Part shown: in pieces, positions 1 to 7,080 of the stretch
How the letters are laid out: each line of letters starts with the position of its first letter
Position numbering within the stretch: position 1 is the stretch's first letter
Assembly: GCF_020217025.1 (NCBI RefSeq)
Contig: NZ_JAIWOF010000175.1
Span: 1-10,000 of the forward strand
DNA: 10,000 nucleotides
Reading direction: 5' to 3'
Source of the DNA: Flavobacterium sp.
GTDB lineage: Bacteria; Bacteroidota; Bacteroidia; Flavobacteriales; Flavobacteriaceae
Translations under genes and position numbers: made by a program
The notes under the pieces: model-generated
What the model saw: the letters and a program-made list of their open reading frames with translations, nothing else
Databases searched by the model: none
What the model was told of the DNA's origin: nothing

Positions 1-527
1 CCGATTTATTAAGTCAAGCCGAACACGGAAAAGACAGCCAAGTGATTTTGGTTACCATCAATAAAAACATTTTAAACGATGTTGAAGAAGAAATTTATAA
101 ACAATTGAAAGATCTTCCAAGACAAGAAATTGCGCAAGTGGCTATTAATGATTCCAAATTAATCTTTGTTGAAACCGAAAAAACCGCTTTATCGTTAATT
201 AATGAATATGGTCCTGAACATTTTATTGTATGTTCTAAAAACGAAGACTATTTCGTTGACGGAATTCAAAATGCGGGTTCGATTTTTATTGGAAATTATA
301 CTCCAGAAAGCGTTGGCGATTATGCTTCAGGAACTAATCACACTTTACCAACAAACGGCTATTCCAAAAGTTATAGCGGTGTAAATCTAGATAGTTTCTT
401 AAAAGCGATGACCTTTCAAAAAATATCAAACGAAGGAATTCAAAATATCGGAAAAGCAATAGAAATCATGGCAGAAGCCGAAGGTTTACAAGCACACAAA
501 AATGCTGTTTCATTAAGATTAAAATAA
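1..527 (+). CDS. hisD: Histidinol dehydrogenase, C-terminal part (5' end outside window)
   Basis: HisD oxidises L-histidinol to L-histidine in two NAD-dependent steps and is a cytoplasmic zinc enzyme. The open frame is already running at base 3 and reads DLLSQAEHGKDSQVILVT, a typical HisD stretch, so the GTG at 42 is an internal codon and not the start. Visible family hallmarks are the YGPEHF segment with the catalytic Glu-His pair, AGSIFIGNYTPESVGDYASG with the zinc-ligand Asp in GDYASG, NHTLPTNG, and the late EGLQAH histidine, which is the other expected zinc ligand. About 174 residues are present of a family length near 430. It stops 5 bases before hisC, which indicates co-transcription. 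Identity is secure; only the N-terminal part cannot be assessed. Confidence 0.96.
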   Translation, partial: DLLSQAEHGKDSQVILVTINKNILNDVEEEIYKQLKDLPRQEIAQVAINDSKLIFVETEKTALSLINEYGPEHFIVCSKNEDYFVDGIQNAGSIFIGNYTPESVGDYASGTNHTLPTNGYSKSYSGVNLDSFLKAMTFQKISNEGIQNIGKAIEIMAEAEGLQAHKNAVSLRLK

Positions 528-532
528 GAGTT

Positions 533-1594
533 ATGAATTTAGAAAATATAATTAGAGAAAACGTTAAAAAACTGAGTCCATATTCCTCAGCACGCGATGA
601 ATTTGAACAGTTCACAAAACCAATGATCTATTTGGATGCCAATGAAAATCCGTTCTCGAATGGTATGAATCGTTATCCAGATCCGCAACAGAAAGAATTG
701 AAAGCAATAATTGCAGATAGAAATAATGTACCTAAAGACAACATTATCTTAGGTAACGGAAGTGATGAAGTCTTAGATTTGATTTTCAGAGCCTTTTGTG
801 AACCAAATCGCGATAATATCATCACACTACCACCAACGTATGGAATGTATGGGGTTTTAGCGAATATCAATGCCATCGAAAATCGTGAAGTATTGCTAAA
901 TGAGGAATTTCAACCGAATGTAGAAGCGATTCTAAATGCTGTGGATAACAATACAAAAATCATTTTTTTGTGTTCGCCAAACAATCCTACAGGAAATTCT
1001 TTTACAGATTCATCGGTAATTAAAATTCTGAATCAATTCAAAGGTTTAGTAGTAATTGATGAAGCGTATATCGATTTTTCAAAAGATGAAAGTTGGTTAA
1101 GTGTTTTAAAAGATTTTCCTAATTTGATTATCACCCAAACCTTATCAAAAGCGTATGCGATGGCGGGATTGCGAATCGGAATTTTGTATGCTTCAAGAGA
1201 AATTATTGCGGTTTTGAATAAAATTAAGCCACCTTACAACATTAATGGTTTGTCGCAAGAAACTGCTGTCAAAAAATTGTTGCAAAGTACCATGCCAACG
1301 CAAGTTAGAAAAATACTAATCGAACGAAATAAACTCATCGAAGCACTTTCAAAATGCGAATTTGTCGAGAAAATATATCCTTCGGACGCCAATTTTATCT
1401 TAATTAAAGTGGATGATGCGAACTTTAGATACCAACAATTTATCGAAAATGGAGTAGTGGTTCGCAATAGAAGCAATCAACCTTTATGCGAAAATTGCTT
1501 GCGAATTAGTATTGGAACCAAAGAAGAAACCGAACAAATTATGGAATTATTAAAAACCTTCAACAATGTCGAAAAGAGTATTATTTATCGATAG
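533..1594 (+). CDS. hisC: Histidinol-phosphate aminotransferase
   Basis: HisC is a PLP enzyme that transfers the amino group of glutamate to imidazole acetol phosphate, giving histidinol phosphate. The 353 residues match the usual length of about 350. Fold-type I aminotransferase landmarks are in order: LDANENP (34-40) near the N terminus, SPNNPTG (148-154) with the PLP-contacting Asn, VIDEAYIDF (174-182) with Asp176 for the pyridine nitrogen and Tyr179, [14 protein letters not shown] (203-216) with Lys206 as the expected Schiff-base lysine and Arg214 for phosphate, and LRISIGT (323-329) with Arg324 for the substrate carboxylate or phosphate. The ATG lies 5 bases after the hisD stop. The last 29 bases overlap the start of hisB in another frame, which suggests translational coupling. 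No key residue is missing. Confidence 0.97.
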   Translation: MNLENIIRENVKKLSPYSSARDEFEQFTKPMIYLDANENPFSNGMNRYPDPQQKELKAIIADRNNVPKDNIILGNGSDEVLDLIFRAFCEPNRDNIITLPPTYGMYGVLANINAIENREVLLNEEFQPNVEAILNAVDNNTKIIFLCSPNNPTGNSFTDSSVIKILNQFKGLVVIDEAYIDFSKDESWLSVLKDFPNLIITQTLSKAYAMAGLRIGILYASREIIAVLNKIKPPYNINGLSQETAVKKLLQSTMPTQVRKILIERNKLIEALSKCEFVEKIYPSDANFILIKVDDANFRYQQFIENGVVVRNRSNQPLCENCLRISIGTKEETEQIMELLKTFNNVEKSIIYR

Positions 1595-2705
1595 AGATGG
1601 AACTTTGGTTTTAGAACCAGAAAATTACCAATTAGACAGTTTAACCAAACTAGAATTCTATCCAAAAGTATTTCAATTCTTGAGTAAAATTGCCAAAGAA
1701 TTGGACTTCGAATTGGCAATGGTTACTAATCAAGATGGTTTAGGGACCGAAAGTTTTCCGGAAGAAACGTTTTGGCCAACCCAAAATTTCATCCTGAAAG
1801 CATTTGAAAATGAAGGTATAACATTTGACGAAATTTTTATCGATAAAAGTTTTCAAGAAGACAATGCACCAACCAGAAAACCTAGAACAGGAATGTTAAC
1901 CAAGTATTTGAACAATTCGGAATATGATTTGGAGAATTCTTATGTAATTGGCGATAGAATTACCGATGTGGAATTGGCTAAAAACTTAGGTTCTAAAGCA
2001 ATTTTTATCAAAAACGAAGAGAATTTGGGCGGAAACGAAATTGCAACTTCATTGGAAGAACTCCAAAATGTAATTACTTTACAAACAACCGATTGGCAAA
2101 AGATCTACGAGTTTTTGAAATTGGAGGAAAGAACAGCTTCTATCAAAAGAACCACAAATGAAACCGATATCGCTATCACTTTAAATTTAGATGGAACAGG
2201 AAAAAGCAAAATCAACACCGGAATTTCCTTTTTTGATCACATGTTGGACCAAATTGCGCGTCACGGACAAATGGATTTGGATATTCAAGTGAAAGGCGAT
2301 TTGGAAGTTGATGAACACCATACAATTGAAGATACAGCAATTGCATTGGGCGAAGTTTTTGCAAAAGTGCTAGGTAACAAATTAGGCATCGAACGTTACG
2401 GTTTTTGTTTGCCAATGGACGATTGTTTAGCGCAAGTAGCGATTGACTTTGGAGGAAGAAATTGGTTGGTTTGGGAAGCAGAATTCAAACGTGAAATGAT
2501 TGGTCAAATGCCAACCGAAATGTTTTTTCACTTCTTCAAATCGTTCACAGATGGTGCAAAAGCGAATCTAAATATCAAAGCTGAAGGCACAAACGAACAC
2601 CACAAAATTGAAGCCATTTTCAAAGCCTTCGCAAAAGCTATAAAAGTTGCTGTAAAACGCGATACAGAAAAAATGATTTTACCTTCAACAAAAGGAATGT
2701 TATAA
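1566..2705 (+). CDS. hisB: Bifunctional histidinol-phosphatase / imidazoleglycerol-phosphate dehydratase
   Basis: This is a two-domain HisB of 379 residues. The N-terminal HAD-type phosphatase (about 1-165) removes phosphate from histidinol phosphate. It shows DRDGT (9-13) with nucleophile Asp9 and acid/base Asp11, the motif II threonine in MVTNQ (Thr54), Lys105 in RKPRTGM, and GDRITD (129-134). The C-terminal IGP dehydratase (about 188-379) has FFDHML (222-227), DEHHTIED (249-256) and EHHKIEA (344-350), whose histidines and glutamates bind the two Mn ions. The order matches the E. coli fusion. Unlike E. coli HisB, the loop before RKP (about 91-104) has no cysteines, so the structural zinc site of the phosphatase domain appears to be absent. 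The start at 1566 puts DRDGT at the usual distance from the N terminus. The stop shares one base with the hisH start (TAATG). Confidence 0.97.
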   Translation: MSKRVLFIDRDGTLVLEPENYQLDSLTKLEFYPKVFQFLSKIAKELDFELAMVTNQDGLGTESFPEETFWPTQNFILKAFENEGITFDEIFIDKSFQEDNAPTRKPRTGMLTKYLNNSEYDLENSYVIGDRITDVELAKNLGSKAIFIKNEENLGGNEIATSLEELQNVITLQTTDWQKIYEFLKLEERTASIKRTTNETDIAITLNLDGTGKSKINTGISFFDHMLDQIARHGQMDLDIQVKGDLEVDEHHTIEDTAIALGEVFAKVLGNKLGIERYGFCLPMDDCLAQVAIDFGGRNWLVWEAEFKREMIGQMPTEMFFHFFKSFTDGAKANLNIKAEGTNEHHKIEAIFKAFAKAIKVAVKRDTEKMILPSTKGML

Positions 2706-3286
2706 TGAAAATAGCTATAATTGATTACGGAGCTGGAAATGTTCAAAGTGTTTTATTCGCTTTGGAACGACTTGGCTTTGAAGGAATTGTCACTAATGAT
2801 TGGAATACTATTAAGACAGCTGATAAAGTAATTTTTCCTGGTGTAGGTGAGGCGAGTAGTGCTATGAAAATGTTGGTTGATAGTGGATTAGATGTGTTGA
2901 TTCCAACCTTAAAACAACCAGTTTTGGGAATTTGTTTAGGAATGCAATTGATGTGTAAACATTCAGAAGAAGGCAATACCAACGGATTAGGAATTTTTGA
3001 TGTGAATGTGGTGAAGTTTTCATACGAAGTGAAAGTCCCACAAATGGGTTGGAATACCATTTATAATTTAAAATCGTCATTATTCTCAGGAATTAAAGAA
3101 GATGAATTCATGTATTTGGTACATAGTTATTATGCACCATTATCTGAAAATACGATTGCTTCAACGAATTACGAACATGAATATAGTACCGCATTACAAC
3201 GTGATAACTTCTTCGGAGTACAATTTCACCCTGAGAAAAGTGGCGTGTTTGGAGAACAAATTTTGAAAAACTTTTTAAACCTTTAA
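2705..3286 (+). CDS. hisH: Imidazole glycerol phosphate synthase, glutaminase subunit
   Basis: HisH hydrolyses glutamine and passes the ammonia to HisF through a channel; together they make IGP and AICAR. The 193 residues form a class I glutamine amidotransferase. DYGAGN (7-12) opens the domain, FPGVGEA (44-50) forms the oxyanion strand region, GICLGMQ (75-81) carries the nucleophile Cys77, PQMGWN (112-117) is the HisF-interface segment, and QFHPEKS (173-179) supplies His175 and Glu177 to complete the triad. The ATG overlaps the hisB stop by one base, a strong sign of coupled translation. Its partner hisF lies two genes downstream with hisA between, a common his order. Nothing is missing. Confidence 0.97.
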   Translation: MKIAIIDYGAGNVQSVLFALERLGFEGIVTNDWNTIKTADKVIFPGVGEASSAMKMLVDSGLDVLIPTLKQPVLGICLGMQLMCKHSEEGNTNGLGIFDVNVVKFSYEVKVPQMGWNTIYNLKSSLFSGIKEDEFMYLVHSYYAPLSENTIASTNYEHEYSTALQRDNFFGVQFHPEKSGVFGEQILKNFLNL

Positions 3287-3297
3287 TTTTTAAAATA

Positions 3298-3362
3298 GGA
3301 ACACAGATTTAAGAAATGAGAAAAATTTTAATAATTTCTTCAATTTTAACAATCTGCGTTCC
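3298..3362. repeat. Intergenic palindrome between hisH and hisA
   Basis: The 91-base gap contains nested inverted repeats. The outer arms are GGAACACAGATT (3298-3309) and AATCTGCGTTCC (3351-3362), pairing 11 of 12. The inner arms are AAGAAAT (3311-3317) and ATTTCTT (3334-3340). In RNA this would be a long, interrupted hairpin just before the hisA start. No T-run follows, so a terminator role is unlikely. Similar short palindromes are often scattered between genes in flavobacteria; a copy-number search of the genome would confirm a dispersed element. Confidence 0.6.
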
Positions 3363-3381
3363 AAAAAAATATGCAAAATGA
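3316..3381 (+). CDS. Possible 21-codon ORF coupled to hisA (doubtful)
   Basis: An ATG at 3316 opens 21 codons starting [15 protein letters not shown] and ending in a TGA that overlaps the hisA ATG as ATGA. The hydrophobic N terminus resembles a signal sequence. It lies entirely over the palindrome at 3298-3362 apart from its 3' end, so it may be an accident of AT-rich repeat sequence. The ATGA overlap is the only feature that argues for translation, as a coupling ORF for hisA. I consider it unlikely to make a functional peptide. Confidence 0.15.
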   Translation: MRKILIISSILTICVPKKYAK

Positions 3382-4103
3382 GAATAATCCCAGCCATAGA
3401 TATCATCGAAGGAAAATGCGTCCGACTTTCCAAAGGCGATTACGATACGAAGAAAATATACAATGAAAATCCGCTTGAAGTTGCAAAATCCTTTGAAGCA
3501 CATGGAATTCAGTATTTGCATTTGGTTGATTTAGACGGAGCCAAATCAAGCCGAATTGTGAACTACAAAGTTTTGGAACAAATTGCTTCAAAAACGAGTC
3601 TAAAAATCGATTTTGGTGGCGGTTTAAAATCTTATGCCGATTTGAAAATTGCTTTTGAAAGTGGCGCCAATCAAATCACAGGTGGAAGCATAGCTATCAA
3701 ACAGCCAGAAGTTTTCAAGAATTGGATTCTACAATATGGAGCTGATAAAATTATTTTGGGTGCTGATGCAATGAACGAAAAAGTAGCGATTTCAGGTTGG
3801 TTGGAAGAATCAAATGAAGAAATAATTCCGTTTATTCAAAATTATCAGAAAGAAGGTATTCAATACGTTATTTGCACCGATATTTCAAAAGACGGCATGC
3901 TAGAAGGACCAAGTTTTGAATTATATCAAAGAATTTTGGAACAAACCAAACATGTAAAACTAATCGCTTCAGGAGGAATTTCAACTTTCGATGAATTACC
4001 CAAGTTAGCCGAATTAGGTTGCGAAGGAACCATCATTGGAAAAGCCATTTACGAAGGTAGAATAACTTTAAAACAATTAGAAAATTATATTATTAATAAG
4101 TAA
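3378..4103 (+). CDS. hisA: ProFAR isomerase (phosphoribosylformimino-5-aminoimidazole carboxamide ribotide isomerase)
   Basis: HisA converts ProFAR to PRFAR by an Amadori rearrangement, supplying the substrate of HisH/HisF. The 241 residues are a complete (beta/alpha)8 barrel. IPAIDI (4-9) carries the first catalytic aspartate, Asp8. HLVDLDGA (48-55) follows. DFGGG (78-82) is a phosphate loop, LGADA (127-131) carries the second catalytic aspartate Asp130, [12 protein letters not shown] (167-178) is the substrate loop, and ASGGIS (197-202) with IIGKAIYEG (219-227) form the second phosphate site. The half-barrel duplication typical of HisA/HisF is evident. The ATG at 3378 places IPAIDI at residues 4-9, the expected spot. 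The upstream gap holds a palindrome and no clear promoter, so it is probably transcribed from upstream. Confidence 0.96.
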   Translation: MRIIPAIDIIEGKCVRLSKGDYDTKKIYNENPLEVAKSFEAHGIQYLHLVDLDGAKSSRIVNYKVLEQIASKTSLKIDFGGGLKSYADLKIAFESGANQITGGSIAIKQPEVFKNWILQYGADKIILGADAMNEKVAISGWLEESNEEIIPFIQNYQKEGIQYVICTDISKDGMLEGPSFELYQRILEQTKHVKLIASGGISTFDELPKLAELGCEGTIIGKAIYEGRITLKQLENYIINK

Positions 4104-4105
4104 AA

Positions 4106-4160
4106 AGCGATAAGTAAATACTAAAAAGTTTGTAAAGCTAATCACTTTTCACCTATCACT
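4106..4160. repeat. Degenerate palindrome and 9-base direct repeat between hisA and hisF
   Basis: Most of the 69-base gap is repetitive. Arms AGCGATAAGTAAATA (4106-4120) and TTTTCACCTATCACT (4146-4160) are complementary at 11 of 15 positions. The right side also holds two copies of CTAATCACT (4138-4146 and 4159-4167), 21 bases apart, plus CTATCACT (4153-4160). It looks like a decayed member of the TAATCAC-type palindromes scattered in flavobacterial intergenic DNA. A regulatory role is possible but nothing in the sequence shows one. Confidence 0.4.
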
Positions 4161-4172
4161 AATCACTAAATC

Positions 4173-4928
4173 ATGCTTACAAAAAGAATCATTCCCTGCT
4201 TAGATATCAAAAACGGACGAACCGTTAAAGGTGTCAACTTTGTGGATTTAAAAGATGCTGGAGATCCTGTGGAATTAGCAAAGAAATACGCTGAAACCGG
4301 TGCAGATGAACTTGTTTTTCTAGACATTTCCGCTACAGAAGAACGTCGCGCGACATTAATCGATTTGGTTAGAAAAGTGGCAGCTGCAATTAATATTCCG
4401 TTTACTGTTGGAGGTGGTATTTCTTCTGTTGCGGATGTGGATGTTTTGCTTCGCAATGGCGCGGATAAGATTTCTATTAATTCTTCCGCCGTTAAAAATC
4501 CTGATTTAATCAATGAAATTACAGCAAAATATGGAAGTCAGTGTGTTGTTGTGGCTATCGATGCCAAACAAATTGATGGTGATTGGATAGTTCATTTAGT
4601 TGGCGGAAAAGTTCCTACGAAATTGAATTTATTCGATTGGGCAAAAGAAGTCGAGCAACGCGGTGCTGGTGAAATTTTGTTCACATCCATGAATAACGAT
4701 GGAACTAAAAATGGTTTTGCCAATCAAGCGTTAGCCAAGTTATCCGAAATCGTAAATATTCCCATAATCGCTTCTGGTGGTGCGGGAACTATGGAACATT
4801 TTGCAGAAACATTTATCAATGGAAATGCAGATGCCGCTTTAGCTGCCAGTGTTTTTCACTATCACGAAATCGAAATTCCTGAATTAAAACAGTTTTTAAT
4901 AAATCAAAATATCTTAGTAAGATTATAA
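4173..4928 (+). CDS. hisF: Imidazole glycerol phosphate synthase, cyclase subunit
   Basis: HisF takes PRFAR and ammonia delivered by HisH to form imidazole glycerol phosphate, with AICAR returning to purine synthesis. It has 251 residues, the normal length, and a (beta/alpha)8 barrel. Visible landmarks are [16 protein letters not shown] (5-20) with catalytic Asp11, FLDISAT (49-55), TVGGGI (78-83), VVVAIDAK (125-132) with catalytic Asp130, [14 protein letters not shown] (169-182), and IIASGGAG (198-205). In the loop at 173-176 many relatives have MDRDG where this protein has MNNDG; Asp176 is kept, so activity is not in doubt. The ATG follows a palindromic gap of 69 bases. It is separated from its partner hisH by hisA. 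Confidence 0.96.
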   Translation: MLTKRIIPCLDIKNGRTVKGVNFVDLKDAGDPVELAKKYAETGADELVFLDISATEERRATLIDLVRKVAAAINIPFTVGGGISSVADVDVLLRNGADKISINSSAVKNPDLINEITAKYGSQCVVVAIDAKQIDGDWIVHLVGGKVPTKLNLFDWAKEVEQRGAGEILFTSMNNDGTKNGFANQALAKLSEIVNIPIIASGGAGTMEHFAETFINGNADAALAASVFHYHEIEIPELKQFLINQNILVRL

Positions 4929-4932
4929 AATT

Positions 4933-5062
4933 AAACACATAGACACATAGGTTGATAGTTTTTCTTTTTAGAAGATTATAGCATTACATTTTACACATAG
5001 CTATGAGAGCTATATAAAGTTAACGCCTTACAATTTATTAAAAACTATGTGACTATGTGTTT
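4933..5062. repeat. MITE-like 130-base element with 18-base terminal inverted repeats
   Basis: The hisF-hisIE gap is almost filled by an element whose ends are AAACACATAGACACATAG (4933-4950) and CTATGTGACTATGTGTTT (5045-5062), complementary at 17 of 18 positions. An additional internal pair is ATAGTTTTT (4955-4963) and AAAAACTAT (5040-5048). A small hairpin lies in the middle (ATAGCT 4997-5002, AGCTAT 5008-5013). It has no coding capacity. No target-site duplication is obvious beyond AT-rich flanks. The structure fits a non-autonomous mobile or REP-like element fixed inside the operon. As it is transcribed it would fold into a long hairpin, and so could affect mRNA stability or hisIE translation. 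Confidence 0.7.
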
Positions 5063-5078
5063 CAAAAAAACAACAATC

Positions 5079-5678
5079 ATGAAAGTAAACTTCAATAAAA
5101 CCCCAGACAACCTTATCCCAACTATCATTCAAGACAACGAAACGAAAAATGTTTTAATGTTGGGCTACATGAACCAAGAAGCTTTAGATCAAACGTTGGC
5201 AACTAAAAAAGTGACCTTCTTCAGTCGTACAAAAAACCGATTGTGGACAAAAGGCGAGGAGAGTGGCAACTTCTTAGAACTGATTTCTATTAAAGAAGAT
5301 TGCGATAACGATACACTTTTAGTGAAAGTAAAACCTGTTGGTCCAACTTGCCACACAGGTTTAGATACATGTTGGCAAGAAACTAATAATCAGGAATTTG
5401 GGTTTTTATCAAAATTAGAAAACACCATTGCAAAACGTAAAGAAAATGCTGATGCAGAAAAGAGTTATGTGGCTTCCTTATTTGCAAAAGGAATTAATAA
5501 AATAGCCCAAAAAGTAGGTGAAGAAGCGGTTGAAGTAGTCATTGAAGCCAAAGACAACAACGACGATTTGTTCTTATCCGAAAGTGCTGATTTATTGTTT
5601 CACTATTTTATTTTATTGCAAGCGAAAGGTTTTCAATTAAAAGATGTGGTGGAAGTTTTGAAGGGAAGGGAGAAGTAA
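5079..5678 (+). CDS. hisIE: Bifunctional phosphoribosyl-AMP cyclohydrolase / phosphoribosyl-ATP pyrophosphatase
   Basis: This fused enzyme performs steps 2 and 3 of histidine synthesis: HisE hydrolyses PR-ATP to PR-AMP, and HisI opens the adenine ring. Counting from the ATG at 5079 gives 199 residues. The HisI domain (about 1-108) has MLGYMN (27-32), FSRTKNRLWTKGE (48-60), DCDND (74-78) with Mg-binding aspartates and zinc ligand Cys75, and PTCHTGLDTCW (89-99) with zinc ligands Cys91 and Cys98. The HisE domain (about 109-199) has KVGEEAVEVVIEA (145-157) and ESADLLFHY (168-176) with the metal-binding acidic residues. An in-frame GTG at 5049 would add 10 residues, but they are encoded by the terminal repeat of the 130-base element, so ATG 5079 is the better start. 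It is the last his gene here. Confidence 0.96.
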   Translation: MKVNFNKTPDNLIPTIIQDNETKNVLMLGYMNQEALDQTLATKKVTFFSRTKNRLWTKGEESGNFLELISIKEDCDNDTLLVKVKPVGPTCHTGLDTCWQETNNQEFGFLSKLENTIAKRKENADAEKSYVASLFAKGINKIAQKVGEEAVEVVIEAKDNNDDLFLSESADLLFHYFILLQAKGFQLKDVVEVLKGREK

Positions 5679-5700
5679 TTTATTAGTTTCTTCTCTTCCC
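5670..5700. terminator. Possible shared terminator hairpin between convergent genes
   Basis: GAGAAG (5670-5675) can pair with CTTCTC (5690-5695) across a 14-base AT-rich loop, with two further G-T pairs and the nearby GGGAAG/CTTCCC able to extend the stem imperfectly. It overlaps the last codons of hisIE and of the convergent membrane-protein gene, only 4 bases apart. It could serve both strands, but there is no strong T-run on either side, so the call is tentative. Confidence 0.3.
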
Positions 5701-6258
5701 ATTCTCTTGTTCAAATTGTTTGGCTTTATATTCTTGAATTTCCTTTTGAATATTTTCATCTTGAGGATTTTCTTGTTGTTTTAAATAAAGTTCTCGCAAT
5801 TCAGGTTCATTAGCATAATAGTGATTAATTAAAACACTATTGGGTAAAAGTAAACAAATCATTGCTAAAACAAATATGACAACAGTTCTTGTAAATAAGT
5901 TTTTGTGATAATTTTTTAAATCTTCATCTGATTTTTTTAATAATGAAAAACCTGCTAATAGTAAAACTGCTGCTGACATACAACCAACAAGCAACATTAC
6001 TTGTGAACCTGGCCAAAACATCAGTTTAAATTCAATACCAATTATAGCTATAGACAACAACCATCCAAATAATATTGAAATACCAATTTTTTGATTTTTA
6101 AAATTTTTGTCACTAAAAAAATAAAATCCAAAAGGGAAATAACACAAAGCTAAAAATGTTAACGATAAAACCATTAAAACTCCAGCTCCAGGCCAATGCA
6201 TTAGCTTGAAAATTAGCGAAATAATAAATACGATTGATAATGCTTTTTCTGTTTTCAT
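5683..6258 (-). CDS. Membrane protein with duplicated HWPG(A/S) motif, function unknown
   Basis: I do not recognise a named gene. The 191 residues contain about five hydrophobic helices (roughly 4-20, 25-48, 58-76, 86-107 and 123-143), then a charged, Gln/Glu-rich tail (150-191) probably in the cytoplasm. A motif at the end of helix 1, FKLMHWPGA (17-25), recurs 60 residues later at the end of helix 3 as FKLMFWPGS (77-85). This indicates an internal duplication of a two-helix unit plus a fifth helix. The same F-K-x-x-HWPGA signature is found in many Bacteroidetes membrane proteins, including GldL-type gliding/type IX secretion proteins, but this one lacks the GldL layout and is not called as GldL. 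It lies 5 bases downstream of the 231-residue membrane gene and is probably co-transcribed with it. Confidence 0.8.
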   Translation of the reverse strand: MKTEKALSIVFIISLIFKLMHWPGAGVLMVLSLTFLALCYFPFGFYFFSDKNFKNQKIGISILFGWLLSIAIIGIEFKLMFWPGSQVMLLVGCMSAAVLLLAGFSLLKKSDEDLKNYHKNLFTRTVVIFVLAMICLLLPNSVLINHYYANEPELRELYLKQQENPQDENIQKEIQEYKAKQFEQENGKRRN

Positions 6259-6263
6259 GGATA

Positions 6264-6959
6264 TTATTTTTTTAGATTATTTTTAATTATTTGGACAATC
6301 TCTTGATGATTTGCATTATATTCATTTAGTCTTACAGTAAAGTGACCTCTTGTTAGGGTAAAAACCATTAAATCAAATTGAGTGGATTTACCCGGTATAA
6401 TATAAATCCCAAATCTATAAATTTCATTCCAAAAGATTTTATTTTCTTTTATTGTTATTCCTTCATTATCAATTTCAATCTTTTTAATTACTTTTTTTGG
6501 AAAAAAAATAATGTAAAGAACAATTACAATAAGGATTATCATTGAAATTTTTAAATTAAAATCATCGCTAAAGCTTTTAACTAGATTATAAATAAGAGCA
6601 ATAAATAAAATACTAATTAAGAAATAATGATCATTAAAATTTGATTTATAAATTTTACCATCTTGATAATTTATCATGCAATTATCAAACTTTTCAGATT
6701 CTTTAAAATATGGATTTCCAATAAAATCATTAAATTCTTCACTTAACTTACTAGTATATTCATATTCAATATTAAAATCAATTTGTTTTTGAAGTTTTTC
6801 TTTTTGATTAATATCAATTATAAAATCACTACAGGTTTCTTTAAAATCTGCTATTTCATTAGATAAATTACAAATCAAGCCTTTGTTTATATCAAAACTT
6901 TTATTTTTGCAAACTAAACAATATGATAGATGAAAATTTCTATAATATCCTGATTTCAT
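6264..6959 (-). CDS. Membrane protein with N-terminal four-Cys knuckle and C-terminal PH-like region, function unknown
   Basis: The 231 residues fall into three parts. Residues 14-43 hold four cysteines in a regular pattern (Cys14, Cys17, Cys30, Cys43: C-x2-C-x12-C-x12-C) within CLVCKNKSFDINKGLIC and a following ADFKETC, which resembles a short zinc-binding knuckle seen at the N terminus of many Bacteroidetes proteins. Two adjacent membrane helices follow at about 112-129 and 137-153. The remainder (about 157-231, KKIEIDNEGITIKENKIFWNEI and onward) is strand-rich and looks like a bacterial PH-like domain. Both soluble parts would face the cytoplasm. No signal peptide is present. The DNA is visibly more AT-rich than the his genes: bases 6541-6600 have 12 G+C of 60, while 4321-4380 in hisF have 26 of 60. 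Function cannot be assigned. Confidence 0.78.
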   Translation of the reverse strand: MKSGYYRNFHLSYCLVCKNKSFDINKGLICNLSNEIADFKETCSDFIIDINQKEKLQKQIDFNIEYEYTSKLSEEFNDFIGNPYFKESEKFDNCMINYQDGKIYKSNFNDHYFLISILFIALIYNLVKSFSDDFNLKISMIILIVIVLYIIFFPKKVIKKIEIDNEGITIKENKIFWNEIYRFGIYIIPGKSTQFDLMVFTLTRGHFTVRLNEYNANHQEIVQIIKNNLKK

Positions 6960-6982
6960 ATTTAAATTGAGTGTAAATTCTC

Positions 6983-7061
6983 ACAAATATATCCAAATTT
7001 CCCCAAAAATTCTTCCCTAAAATAAAAATTCAAGATGAAATTTCACGTGAAAAAAAATTAA
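6983..7061. repeat. Left copy of a flanking direct repeat, with a vestigial thioesterase start
   Basis: This intergenic stretch resembles 9387-9467. From ACAAATATA to AAGATG (6983-7037 against 9387-9443) about 45 of 57 aligned columns agree, with one 2-base gap. The match continues weakly into eight codons from ATG 7035 that read M-K-F-H-V-K-K-N then stop at 7059-7061; the real thioesterase gene starts M-R-F-H-T-R-K-W. It therefore looks like a decayed duplicate of the thioesterase upstream region and start. AT-rich promoter DNA can look alike by chance, so homology is inferred, not proven. A 12-base palindrome TTTCACGTGAAA (7041-7052) lies within it. Confidence 0.45.
6984..6991 (-). promoter_or_regulatory. 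Bacteroidetes -7 box for the 231-residue membrane protein gene
   Basis: On the minus strand this reads TATATTTG, matching the Bacteroidetes primary sigma -7 consensus TAnnTTTG. It ends 24 bases before the ATG at 6959, giving a short leader of about 20 bases. No convincing -33 TTTG at 17-23 bases upstream was found, so the match is partial. Confidence 0.45.
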
Positions 7062-7080
7062 AACCAAAAAAATAAAACAT

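Noticed and set aside
42..527. GTG at 42 as the start of a 161-residue protein
   Set aside because: The same frame is open to the left edge and encodes conserved HisD residues before this codon.
2743..3060. 105-codon minus-strand open frame across hisH
   Set aside because: Antisense to hisH with its full catalytic triad; no independent support.
4166..4513. 115-codon minus-strand open frame across hisF
   Set aside because: It lies antisense to a complete, well-conserved hisF and its Ser/Thr-rich translation has no recognisable domain.
5049..5078. GTG start for a longer HisIE
   Set aside because: The ten added residues come from the terminal inverted repeat of the intergenic element and do not resemble HisI.
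5683..6258. Assignment as gliding protein GldL
   Set aside because: Only the HWPGA motif is shared; the five-helix layout, duplicated motif and lack of gld neighbours do not fit.
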